From positions 30,578 to 94,577 of the forward strand of contig CALXCP010000001.1 in NCBI GenBank assembly GCA_944386845.1: a DNA stretch of 64,000 bases. The letters run 5' to 3'. The first letter of the stretch is position 1. Every line of letters begins with the position of its first letter. A program made the position numbers and the translations under genes. Shown piece after piece: positions 1-7,329 of the stretch. This DNA is from an uncultured Oscillospiraceae bacterium. GTDB lineage: Bacteria; Bacillota; Clostridia; Oscillospirales; Oscillospiraceae. The notes under the pieces are model-generated. The model saw only the letters and a list, made by a program, of their open reading frames with translations, was not told where the DNA came from and did not search any database.

Positions 1-624
1 GGCATCGCCGAGCACGTGGCATCCATCGTCCAGCTGCCCATGTCCAAGGTCCGCATGGTGGCCCCGGCGGTGGGCGGCGGCTTCGGCGAGAAGAACCAGG
101 TGGGCACCGAGCCGGTGACCGCCCTGCTGGCCAAGCTCACCAACCGCCCGGTGAAGCTGGAGCTGACCACCGAGGAGTCCCTGATGTTCACCGGCACCAA
201 GCACCCCATGTATTTCACTTACAAGCTGGGGGCCAAGCGGGACGGCACCCTGGTGGCCCTGAAGTGGGACTGCGTCACCGGCTGCGGCGCGTACAGCAGC
301 GTGGCCAAGCTGATCTCCGGCAAGGTGGCCTTCTGGGGCGCAGGGCCCTACCTCATCCCCAACCAGTGGTCGGACGTGAAGATCGCCTGCACCAACAAGC
401 AGATCGGCTCCGCTATGCGGGGCTTCGGCATGGGGCAGCCCACCTTCGCCCTGGAGGTCCTGATGGACATGCTGGCGGAGGAGCTGGGCATGGACCCGCT
501 GGAGCTGCGGAAGAAAAACATGTTCCGGGATGGCGAGCACATGTCCACCGGCCAGGCCATCCGGGCCTCCGGCATCGGCCTGTGCCTGGACAAGGTGGCC
601 GAGGCCTCCGGCTGGGGAAAGTGA
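1..624 (+). CDS. Molybdenum hydroxylase (xanthine dehydrogenase family) large subunit, 5' end outside window, C-terminus missing
   Basis: The reading frame is open from base 1 and ends at TGA 622-624, giving 207 residues of a molybdopterin-binding subunit of the xanthine dehydrogenase/aldehyde oxidase family. Recognisable family segments are VGGGFGEKN near the start, GAYSS in the middle, and MRGFGMGQPTFALE followed by MDMLAEELGMDPLELR. These belong to the first half of the Mo-binding region. Family members normally continue for roughly 300 more residues, including the second Mo-binding domain and its catalytic glutamate. Here the frame stops after SGWGK and a terminator follows about 45 bp later. 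No homologous residues are readable in any frame before that hairpin, so the gene looks truncated, probably by deletion, rather than merely frameshifted. The partner FAD and 2Fe-2S subunits are not visible. Confidence 0.85.
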   Translation, partial: GIAEHVASIVQLPMSKVRMVAPAVGGGFGEKNQVGTEPVTALLAKLTNRPVKLELTTEESLMFTGTKHPMYFTYKLGAKRDGTLVALKWDCVTGCGAYSSVAKLISGKVAFWGAGPYLIPNQWSDVKIACTNKQIGSAMRGFGMGQPTFALEVLMDMLAEELGMDPLELRKKNMFRDGEHMSTGQAIRASGIGLCLDKVAEASGWGK

Positions 625-667
625 CCCCCGGGCCGGACCAGACCGCCGGAGACAGAGGATAAAACGA

Positions 668-706
668 AGACGCCCCCGCCGCGCGACGAGCGCGGCGGGG
701 GCGTCT
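668..706. terminator. Strong GC-rich hairpin between convergent genes
   Basis: Sixteen-base-pair perfect inverted repeat (arms 668-683 and 691-706) with a 7-nt loop. It lies between the end of the truncated hydroxylase gene and the end of mreB, so it can terminate transcription from both sides. Confidence 0.75.
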
Positions 707-723
707 GGTCTTTCTGTGTCCGC

Positions 724-1752
724 TCAGTTCATCTGGCGGCGGCGGGACAGGTTCATGGTGCCGTCCTGCATCTCGCCCACCGACTCCAGGCTCTTGCCGC
801 AGCCGTAGGCCACGCAGGAGATGGCGTCGTCGGCCACATGGGTCTCGATGCCGGTGTGGGACTCGATGAGCTTGTCAAAGCCCCAGACCAGCGACCCGCC
901 CCCGGTCATGACGATGCCGTTGGTGGAGATGTCGGCCACCAGCTCGGGGGGCGTGCGCTCCAGCACGGAGTGGATGGCCTCCAGGATGCGCTGGGCGGGC
1001 TCCTCGAAGGCCTCGATCATCTCGCTGGACGAGACGGAGAACACCCGGGGCAGGCCGGTCATCAGGCAGCGGCCCTTGATCTCCATGGTGACCTCCTCCG
1101 GCCGGGGGAAGACGCAGCCGATGGAGATCTTCAGGTCCTCAGCGGTACGCTCGCCGATGAGCACGTTGTGCTTGCGGCGTATGTACTTGATGACCGCCTC
1201 GTTGAACTGGTCGCCCGCCACCTTGATGGAGGCGGACTCCACCACGCCGGACAGGGAGATCACCGCGATGTCGGCGGTGCCGCCGCCGATGTCCACCACC
1301 ATGTGGCCGTCGGGCTTGGCGATGTCGATGCCGGCGCCGATGGCGGCGGCCACCGGCTCCTCGATGAGGTAGACCCGGCGGGCGCCGGACTGGATGCCCG
1401 CGTCGATGACGGCGCGCTCCTCCACCTCGGTGATGCCCGAGGGGACGCAGATGACCACCCGGGGCTTGATGAGGCTGAAGGTGGACACCTTGCGGATGAA
1501 CTCCTTCAGCATCCGCTCCGTCATGTCATAGTCGGAGATGACCCCCTCCCGCAGGGGGCGGATGGCGATGATGTTGCCGGGGGTGCGGCCCAGCATCTGC
1601 TGCGCCTCCGCGCCCACCTTCAGCAGCTTGCCGGTGTTCTTGTCCAGCGCCACCACCGAGGGCTCCCGCAGCACCACGCCCTTGCCCTTCACGAATACCA
1701 GGACAGAGGCGGTGCCCAGATCGATGCCGATATCCTTGCTAAACAGACCCAT
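724..1752 (-). CDS. mreB: Rod-shape determining protein MreB (actin-like)
   Basis: 342 residues with the actin/Hsp70 fold of MreB/Mbl. The N-terminal phosphate-1 motif is IGIDLGTASV, the phosphate-2 motif is VVDIGGGTADIAVIS (about residue 154), and the adenosine motif is GIVMTGGGSLVWGFD near residue 285. MreB filaments under the membrane guide lateral peptidoglycan synthesis and cell width. The ATG at 1752 is preceded by GAGAGGA. mreC and mreD do not follow, so this may be a stand-alone MreB or Mbl paralogue. It lies downstream of comFC but has its own promoter (1840-1868). Confidence 0.95.
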   Translation of the reverse strand: MGLFSKDIGIDLGTASVLVFVKGKGVVLREPSVVALDKNTGKLLKVGAEAQQMLGRTPGNIIAIRPLREGVISDYDMTERMLKEFIRKVSTFSLIKPRVVICVPSGITEVEERAVIDAGIQSGARRVYLIEEPVAAAIGAGIDIAKPDGHMVVDIGGGTADIAVISLSGVVESASIKVAGDQFNEAVIKYIRRKHNVLIGERTAEDLKISIGCVFPRPEEVTMEIKGRCLMTGLPRVFSVSSSEMIEAFEEPAQRILEAIHSVLERTPPELVADISTNGIVMTGGGSLVWGFDKLIESHTGIETHVADDAISCVAYGCGKSLESVGEMQDGTMNLSRRRQMN

Positions 1753-1839
1753 GATCGTTTCCTCTCAATTTCTATCATCCTCTCCGCCGGGGCGGAGGAT
1801 CCTGCTCTCTCCGGGCCGGACACGCCGGCCGTCCCTGCT

Positions 1840-1868
1840 ATTATACCCAGATCCTCCCGGCATTTCAA
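1840..1868 (-). promoter_or_regulatory. Sigma-A promoter for mreB
   Basis: On the minus strand TTGAAA (1868-1863), a 17-bp spacer and TATAAT (1845-1840). It sits just past the comFC stop codon, about 90 bp upstream of the mreB start. An imperfect hairpin (1777-1800) lies in the resulting leader. Confidence 0.8.
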
Positions 1869-1885
1869 TCCTTTCCGTCCGGGAT

Positions 1886-2641
1886 TCAGAAAGAATTCAT
1901 AAAATCCCGCTCCCGCCCCGGGGGCGGGGCGGCCGGAGCCGTCTCCTTTCCGCCCGGCCGCGCCCGGGCCAGGGTAACGCACACCACCCCCGCCGCCCCG
2001 GCAGAGCGCAGCACCCGGGCGCACTCGGACAGGGTGGAGCCGGTGGTGACCACGTCGTCGGCCAGCAGCACCCGCTTCCCCCTCACGGCGCCGGGGTCGG
2101 TCGCCCGGTAGGCCCCCAGCACGTTGGCACGGCGGGCGCTCTCCTCGGTCAGCCCCGACTGGGCGGGGTCGTGCCGGATCCTATCCAGCGTCTCCGTTAC
2201 GGGCAGGCCCAGGAGCGGGGCCATCCCCTCCGCCAGCAGCCGCACCTGGTCATAGCCCCTCTGTCGCCGGCGCTTCCGGCTCAGGGGGACGTAGGTGAGC
2301 AGGTCGTACTCCCCCACCAGCCGGTCCCGGACGCACTGGGCCATCAGGGCGGCGTACACCGGGGCGTAGTCCCGGCAGCCGCCGAACTTGTACCGGTGGA
2401 AGGAGGCCCGCACCGGGTCCCGGTACCACAGGGGCGAGACGCATTTGTCCACGAACTCGCCGGCGGGCTCCGCCTTTCCCGGGTCGGTCCAGGGGAGGAC
2501 GGGCTGGCACACATGACAGATGTCCTGCTCCCCCTCGGGCAGCAGCCTGTCGCAGAAGGGACACCGGGGCGGGAACAGAAGGTCCAGCAGGGCGTCCGCC
2601 GTCCGGCGGGGCAGGCTTTTTCTCTCTTCCACCCCGGGCAC
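1886..2641 (-). CDS. comFC: ComF-family phosphoribosyltransferase-like protein
   Basis: 251 residues. An N-terminal zinc ribbon has cysteines at about 27, 30, 42 and 45 (CPFC ... CHVC). A C-terminal phosphoribosyltransferase domain carries the PRPP-binding loop VLLADDVVTTGST around residue 195. ComFC homologues take part in natural DNA uptake in Bacillus and in recombination-linked processes elsewhere; the enzymatic substrate is unsettled. The helicase partner ComFA is not adjacent, so a competence role is only inferred. The C-terminal tail is low-complexity (Ala/Pro/Gly-rich). Confidence 0.85.
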   Translation of the reverse strand: MPGVEERKSLPRRTADALLDLLFPPRCPFCDRLLPEGEQDICHVCQPVLPWTDPGKAEPAGEFVDKCVSPLWYRDPVRASFHRYKFGGCRDYAPVYAALMAQCVRDRLVGEYDLLTYVPLSRKRRRQRGYDQVRLLAEGMAPLLGLPVTETLDRIRHDPAQSGLTEESARRANVLGAYRATDPGAVRGKRVLLADDVVTTGSTLSECARVLRSAGAAGVVCVTLARARPGGKETAPAAPPPGRERDFMNSF

Positions 2642-2728
2642 CTCCTCTCACGGCGGTTTCCTCCATTGTACGACGATCTCCGCCCCTTGTCCACCGCTGT
2701 CCGGGCATTTTTTCCGGGGGGCCGCCGT

Positions 2729-2757
2729 TTGACAAACGGGCCGGCGCAAGGTACAAT
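2729..2757 (+). promoter_or_regulatory. Consensus sigma-A promoter for the metF-metH operon
   Basis: TTGACA (2729-2734), 17-bp spacer, TACAAT (2752-2757). The predicted start lies near 2764, leaving a leader of about 75 nt before metF. No SAM riboswitch, T-box or B12-box elements were recognised in that short leader. Confidence 0.85.
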
Positions 2758-2839
2758 ATGGATATTGAAATCCGCGTTTTTCCGTGGGGATCGTCAAAAA
2801 TCTCCGGCCCGCGGGGCCGGCTTCAAGGAGGCGCGCGCC

Positions 2840-3706
2840 ATGCACATCAGCCAGCTGTTCGGCCAGGGCCGGACCGTCTTCTCCTGCGAGGTGTTCCCCC
2901 CGAAGGCCACCAGCCCGGTGGACACCATCTACCGCACCCTGGACGGACTGAAGGACATCCGCCCCGACTTCATCAGCGTCACCTTCGGGGCGGGGGGCTC
3001 CCAGGTGAACCAGACCACCCGGGAGATCGCCGGCATCATCCAGAACCAGTACCACATCCCCGCCATGGCCCACCTGACCTGCGTGGCCGCCGGCCGGGCC
3101 GAGGTGGACGAGATGCTGGCCGGGCTGGCGGAGGACGGGGTGGAGAACGTCCTGGCCCTCCGGGGGGACATCAACCCCAACGTCCCGCCCAAGACCGACT
3201 TCGCCCACGCCAGCGACCTGGTGGCCTACATCCGGGAGAAGGGGGGCTTCGGCATCTCGGCGGCCTGCTACCCCGAGGGCCACGTGGAGAGCCCCGACCT
3301 GGTCAGCGACATCCGCCACCTGAAGGAGAAGGTGGACGCCGGGGCTCAGCACCTGGTGAGCCAGCTCTTCTTCGACAACGAGGACTTCTTCCGCTTTCTG
3401 GAGCGCTGCCGCATCGCCGGCATCAGCGTGCCCATCGAGGCGGGCATCATGCCCGTGCTGTCCAAGAGCTCCATCCAGCGCATGGTCTCCCTCTGCGGGG
3501 CCAGCATGCCCCGGAAGCTCACCCGCATCCTGGCCCGGTACGGCGACCACCCCGACGCCCTGCGGGAGGCGGGCATCGCCTATGCCATCGACCAGATCAG
3601 CGATCTGATCGCCGGCGGGGTGGACGGCATCCACCTGTACACCATGAACGATCCCAACGTGGCCCGGCGCATCGCGGAGAGCATCGCCGCCATCCGCGCC
3701 GTCTGA
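2840..3706 (+). CDS. metF: Methylenetetrahydrofolate reductase
   Basis: 288-residue TIM-barrel flavoprotein. It reduces 5,10-methylene-THF to 5-methyl-THF, the methyl donor for methionine synthase and, in acetogenic lineages, for the Wood-Ljungdahl methyl branch. Family marks are the catalytic glutamate in FSCEVFPPKA (Glu17), VTFGAGGS, LALRGDINP (LRGD at 107-110) and IEAGIMPVLS. The frame is open far upstream, but ATG 2840 is the right start: it follows AAGGAGG at 2824-2830 and lies after the consensus promoter, and the MHISQLF start matches the family length. The next gene begins 3 bp after its stop, so the two are transcribed together. Confidence 0.95.
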   Translation: MHISQLFGQGRTVFSCEVFPPKATSPVDTIYRTLDGLKDIRPDFISVTFGAGGSQVNQTTREIAGIIQNQYHIPAMAHLTCVAAGRAEVDEMLAGLAEDGVENVLALRGDINPNVPPKTDFAHASDLVAYIREKGGFGISAACYPEGHVESPDLVSDIRHLKEKVDAGAQHLVSQLFFDNEDFFRFLERCRIAGISVPIEAGIMPVLSKSSIQRMVSLCGASMPRKLTRILARYGDHPDALREAGIAYAIDQISDLIAGGVDGIHLYTMNDPNVARRIAESIAAIRAV

Positions 3707-3709
3707 GCC

Positions 3710-4381
3710 GTGGAGCTGACCGTGGACACCGGGGAGGTGCTCCGGGCCCTCGGGTACGGGGACCGGGAGCCCGACGGGGCCACCCTGGCCCTGGTGCGCG
3801 CCTGCGCCGGCGAGGTGCGGCGCGCCGCCGTCCCCCGGTGGCGCAGCGCCGTGCTGGCCGTGCTGGGGGAGGATGAGGGCGGCGTCCGGCTGGAGGGGGG
3901 GCTGACCCTGCCCGGCTGGTCCATCCGGGACCACCTGCGGGGCTGTGACCGGGCGGCGGTGTTCTGCGCCACCCTCTCCGCCCCGGTGGACGCCCTGCTC
4001 CGCCGGGCCCAGGCGGAGGACATGGCCCGGGCGCTGGTGCTGGACTGCTGCGCCAGCACGGCGGTGGAGGAGCTGTGCGACCGGGTGGAGGAGGAGATCC
4101 GGGCCGGCTTTCCCGGCTGCTCCTTCCCCCACCGGTTCAGCCCGGGGTACGGGGACCTGCCCATCCAGCTCCAGGGGGAGCTGCTGGCCCTGCTGGACGC
4201 CCCCCGGCGCATCGGGCTGTGCGCCAGCGAGCGCCACATCCTCACCCCCCGGAAATCGGTGACCGCCATCCTCGGCATCTCCCGGGAGGCGCTGCCGCCG
4301 GTGGAGGAGCGCAGCTGCCAGCGGTGCTTTCTCCGGGGGCGCTGCCAATATCGACTGAGGGGGAAGACCTGTGGATCTTGA
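3710..4381 (+). CDS. Stand-alone B12-dependent methionine synthase reactivation-domain protein
   Basis: 223 residues resembling the C-terminal AdoMet-binding activation domain of MetH, here a separate polypeptide. The helical N-terminus is followed by RFSPGYGDLPIQLQ and CASERHILTPRKSV, which match the SAM-binding segment of the family. A Cys-rich tail (ERSCQRCFLRGRCQ) may hold metal or a cluster. It would restore oxidised cob(II)alamin in MetH by reductive methylation with S-adenosylmethionine. The start is GTG 3710, 3 bp after metF. Its 3' end overlaps the metH start by 11 bp, suggesting coupled translation and a working complex with MetH, which lacks this domain. Confidence 0.88.
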   Translation: MELTVDTGEVLRALGYGDREPDGATLALVRACAGEVRRAAVPRWRSAVLAVLGEDEGGVRLEGGLTLPGWSIRDHLRGCDRAAVFCATLSAPVDALLRRAQAEDMARALVLDCCASTAVEELCDRVEEEIRAGFPGCSFPHRFSPGYGDLPIQLQGELLALLDAPRRIGLCASERHILTPRKSVTAILGISREALPPVEERSCQRCFLRGRCQYRLRGKTCGS

Positions 4382-6743
4382 TACGCTGCTGACGCGGGAA
4401 TTCGTCTTTCTGGACGGGGCCATGGGCACCCAGCTCCAGCGCCGGGGCCTGCCCCTCGGGGCCGTCCCGGAGCTGGCCAACCTGGAGCATCCGGACTGGC
4501 TGGCGGACATCCACCGGTCCTATGTGGAGGCGGGCTCCGACATCCTCTACGCCAACACCTTCGGCGCCAACCGGGAGAAGCTGGCCCGCTCGGGCCGCAC
4601 CGTGGCCGAGGTGGTGTCCGCCGGGGTGGCCCTGGCCCGGCAGGCCGCGGCGGACCGGGCGCTGGTGGCCCTGGACGTGGGCCCCCTGGGCCAGCTGCTG
4701 GAGCCCAATGGCACCCTGCGCTTTGAGGAGGCTTACGACCGCTTTGCCGAGGTGATGGAGGCCGGCGCGGCCGCCGGGGCCGACCTGGTGGTCATCGAGA
4801 CCATGGCCGACCTCAACGAGGCCCGGGCCGCCCTGCTGGCCGCCAAGGAGCGCACCTCTCTCCCCGTGCTGGTCTCCATGAGCTTTGAGGCCGACCGGCG
4901 CACCTTCCTCGGCTGCGGCGTGGCCTCCATGGCCCTGACCCTGTCCGGGCTGGGGGCGGACGCCATCGGCATCAACTGCTCCCTGGGCCCCCTGGAGATG
5001 GCCCCGCTGGTGGACGAGCTGAAGCGGTGGACCGACCTGCCGCTGCTGCTCAAGCCCAACGCCGGCCTGCCCGACCCGGCGGGGGGCGGGTACGACATCG
5101 GCCCGGAACAGTTCGCCGCCGCCCTGGCCGGCCTGGGCCGGGCGGGGGTGCAGCTGCTGGGGGGCTGCTGCGGCACCGGGCCGGAGCACATCGCCCTGCT
5201 CCGCCGGGAGCTGGAGGGGGCCCGCCGGGCCCGGCGGGCCGCCGCCGTCCCCGCCGCCGTGTGCAGCGGGACCAGGGCGGTGGCCATCGACCGGGTCCGG
5301 GTCATCGGGGAGCGCATCAACCCCACGGGGAAAAAGCGCTTCCAGCAGGCCCTGCGGGAGGGGGACATGGACTACATCCTCTCCCAGGCCCTGGCCCAGA
5401 CCGACGCCGGGGCCGACATTCTGGACGTGAACGTGGGCCTGCCCGACGTGGACGAGGTGCGGCTGCTGCCCGAGACGGTCCGGGCGCTCCAGGCGGTCAC
5501 CGACGCGCCACTGCAGCTGGACTCCACCGACCCCGCCGCCCTGGAGGGGGCCCTGCGGGCCTGCTGCGGCAAGGCCATCGTCAACTCGGTGAACGGCGAC
5601 CCGGAGACGCTGGAGGCCATCCTGCCCCTGGTGAAGAAGTACGGGGCGGCGGTGGTGGGCCTCACCCTGGACCAGAACGGCATCCCCAAGACGGCGGAGG
5701 AGCGGCTGGCCATCGCCCGGCGCATCCTGGACGCCGCCCTGGCCCTCGGCATCCCCCGGCGGGACGTGTACATCGACTGCCTGACCCTCACCGTCTCGGC
5801 GGAGCAGGCCGCCGCGGGGGAGACCCTGCGGGCGGTGCGGATGGTGAAGGAGGAACTAAGGCTCAAGACGGTGCTGGGGGTGTCCAACATCTCCTTCGGG
5901 CTGCCCGCCCGGCCCCTGGTGAACCAGAACTTCCTCACCATGGCCATGACCTGCGGGCTGGACCTGCCCATCCTCAACCCCAATGTGGACGCCATGATGG
6001 CGGCGGTGCGGTGCTTCCACCTGCTCACCAATGTGGACGCGGAGGCCCGGGACTTCCTGGCCGCCTACGGCGGGGACGCCGCCCCCACCCCATCCGCTCC
6101 CGCCGCCGGCGCGGCCGCCCGGCCGCTGGGGGAGCTGGTGGAGCTGGGCCTGCGGGGGGAGGCGGGACAGGCCGCCCGGGCCCTGCTGGCCGCCGGGGAG
6201 GACCCCATGGCCCTGGTGGACGGGGTGCTCATCCCCGCCCTGGACCGGGTGGGGGCCCAGTTCGAGGCGGGGCAGCGCTTCCTGCCCCAGCTCATCCAGG
6301 CCGCCGGGGCGGCCCAGGCCGCCTTTGAGGCGGTGCGGGAGGCCCTGGCCGCCCGGCAGGACGGTCCCCCCGTCCGGCGGGCCCCCATCGTGCTGGCCAC
6401 CGTCAAGGGGGATATCCACGACATCGGCAAGAACATCGTGAAGGTGCTGCTGGAGAACTACGGCTTCGCGGTGCTGGACCTGGGCCGGGACGTGGACCCG
6501 GAGCGGGTGGCCCGGGCGGTCCGGGAGACGGGCGCCCCCCTGGTGGGGCTGTCCGCCCTGATGACCACCACCCTGAAGAGCATGGAGGAGACCATCGCCC
6601 TGCTGCGCCGGGAAGGACTGCCCTGCCGGGTGATGGTGGGGGGCGCGGTGCTCACGGCGGACTACGCGGCGCGCATCGGCGCCGACTTCTACGCCCGGGA
6701 CGCCAAGGAGAGCGTGGACATCGCCCGGAGGGTGATGGGGTAA
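4371..6743 (+). CDS. metH: Cobalamin-dependent methionine synthase lacking the activation domain
   Basis: 790 residues carrying three of the four MetH modules. The homocysteine/zinc domain (about 1-290) has zinc cysteines Cys203 (GINCSLGP) and Cys266-Cys267 (LLGGCCGTG). The pterin-binding barrel (about 305-570) has VIGERINPTGKK and LDVNVGLPDVDE. The cobalamin cap and B12-binding domain (about 600-790) has the DxHxxG motif GDIHDIGKNIV, where His683 is the lower cobalt ligand. It transfers methyl from 5-methyl-THF to homocysteine through cob(I)alamin. It ends where full-length MetH would begin its reactivation domain, which the preceding gene supplies. The start is GTG 4371. Confidence 0.95.
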   Translation: MDLDTLLTREFVFLDGAMGTQLQRRGLPLGAVPELANLEHPDWLADIHRSYVEAGSDILYANTFGANREKLARSGRTVAEVVSAGVALARQAAADRALVALDVGPLGQLLEPNGTLRFEEAYDRFAEVMEAGAAAGADLVVIETMADLNEARAALLAAKERTSLPVLVSMSFEADRRTFLGCGVASMALTLSGLGADAIGINCSLGPLEMAPLVDELKRWTDLPLLLKPNAGLPDPAGGGYDIGPEQFAAALAGLGRAGVQLLGGCCGTGPEHIALLRRELEGARRARRAAAVPAAVCSGTRAVAIDRVRVIGERINPTGKKRFQQALREGDMDYILSQALAQTDAGADILDVNVGLPDVDEVRLLPETVRALQAVTDAPLQLDSTDPAALEGALRACCGKAIVNSVNGDPETLEAILPLVKKYGAAVVGLTLDQNGIPKTAEERLAIARRILDAALALGIPRRDVYIDCLTLTVSAEQAAAGETLRAVRMVKEELRLKTVLGVSNISFGLPARPLVNQNFLTMAMTCGLDLPILNPNVDAMMAAVRCFHLLTNVDAEARDFLAAYGGDAAPTPSAPAAGAAARPLGELVELGLRGEAGQAARALLAAGEDPMALVDGVLIPALDRVGAQFEAGQRFLPQLIQAAGAAQAAFEAVREALAARQDGPPVRRAPIVLATVKGDIHDIGKNIVKVLLENYGFAVLDLGRDVDPERVARAVRETGAPLVGLSALMTTTLKSMEETIALLRREGLPCRVMVGGAVLTADYAARIGADFYARDAKESVDIARRVMG

Positions 6744-6758
6744 AAGGAGGGCTTCGCT

Positions 6759-7169
6759 GTGAAAATTTCCACCAAGGGGCGCTACGCCCTGCGCATGATG
6801 ATCGACCTGGCCCGGAACGACCAGGGGGGCTACATCGCCCTGCGGGACGTGTCGGGCCGGGAGGAGATCTCCCCCAAGTATCTGGAGCAGATCGTCACCG
6901 CCCTGAGCCGGGCGGGCTTCCTCAAGAGCGTCCGGGGGGCCCAGGGGGGCTACCGTCTGGCCCGCCCCCCCGAGGAGTACACCGTGGGGGACATCCTTCG
7001 GGCCACCGAGGGCAGCCTGTTCCCCGTCTCCTGCCTGGAGAACGACCCGGCGGGCTGCGGCCGGGTGGACCACTGCGCCACCTTCTCCTTCTGGGTGGGG
7101 CTGCAGAGGGTCATCGACCAGTATGTGGACGGGGTGACCCTGGCCGACCTGGCCCGGCGGGAGGACTGA
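6759..7169 (+). CDS. Rrf2-family transcriptional regulator, probable Fe-S or cysteine sensor
   Basis: 136 residues. The winged-helix N-terminus MKISTKGRYALRMM and EEISPKYLEQIV are typical of Rrf2 proteins (IscR, CymR). Three cysteines, Cys92, Cys100 and Cys106, sit where IscR-type members bind a 2Fe-2S cluster, though the first spacing is seven residues rather than five. The start is GTG 6759, 15 bp after metH and preceded by AAAGGAGG, so it belongs to the methionine operon. This suggests sulfur or Fe-S status feeds back on it. CymR-like cysteine sensing is the main alternative. Confidence 0.88.
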   Translation: MKISTKGRYALRMMIDLARNDQGGYIALRDVSGREEISPKYLEQIVTALSRAGFLKSVRGAQGGYRLARPPEEYTVGDILRATEGSLFPVSCLENDPAGCGRVDHCATFSFWVGLQRVIDQYVDGVTLADLARRED

Positions 7170-7214
7170 ACACCCCGTTCACCTCTTTTTTGCCGGGATT
7201 TTACCCGGCGGGGC

Positions 7215-7243
7215 TTGTCAATTCCGCTTCTCTCTGCTACCAT
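7215..7243 (+). promoter_or_regulatory. Promoter for the secreted 5'-nucleotidase gene
   Basis: TTGTCA (7215-7220), 17-bp spacer, TACCAT (7238-7243), about 90 bp upstream of the GTG start at 7330. The -10 is imperfect. Confidence 0.55.
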
Positions 7244-7329
7244 GGACCGTGTCGGGGCATCCGCTCCGGCGCGGTCCCGCTTTTTCCGGGACGCGGCATC
7301 AAGAATAAAAAAAGAAAGGTGGGTTTTGT

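Noticed and set aside
622..624. TGA of the truncated hydroxylase read as selenocysteine
   Set aside because: The codons after it do not continue the family, and these enzymes use labile selenium, not selenocysteine.
838..1902. Long open frame opposite mreB
   Set aside because: GC-rich third positions keep antisense frames open; composition is His/Asp/Gly-rich and unlike protein families, while mreB on the other strand is unmistakable.
1538..2839. Upstream in-frame extension of metF of over 400 codons
   Set aside because: It crosses the comFC gene on the other strand and the metF promoter; the family start and ribosome-binding site are at 2840.
2764..2839. SAM, T-box or cobalamin riboswitch before metF
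   Set aside because: The leader is only about 75 nt and lacks the conserved motifs.
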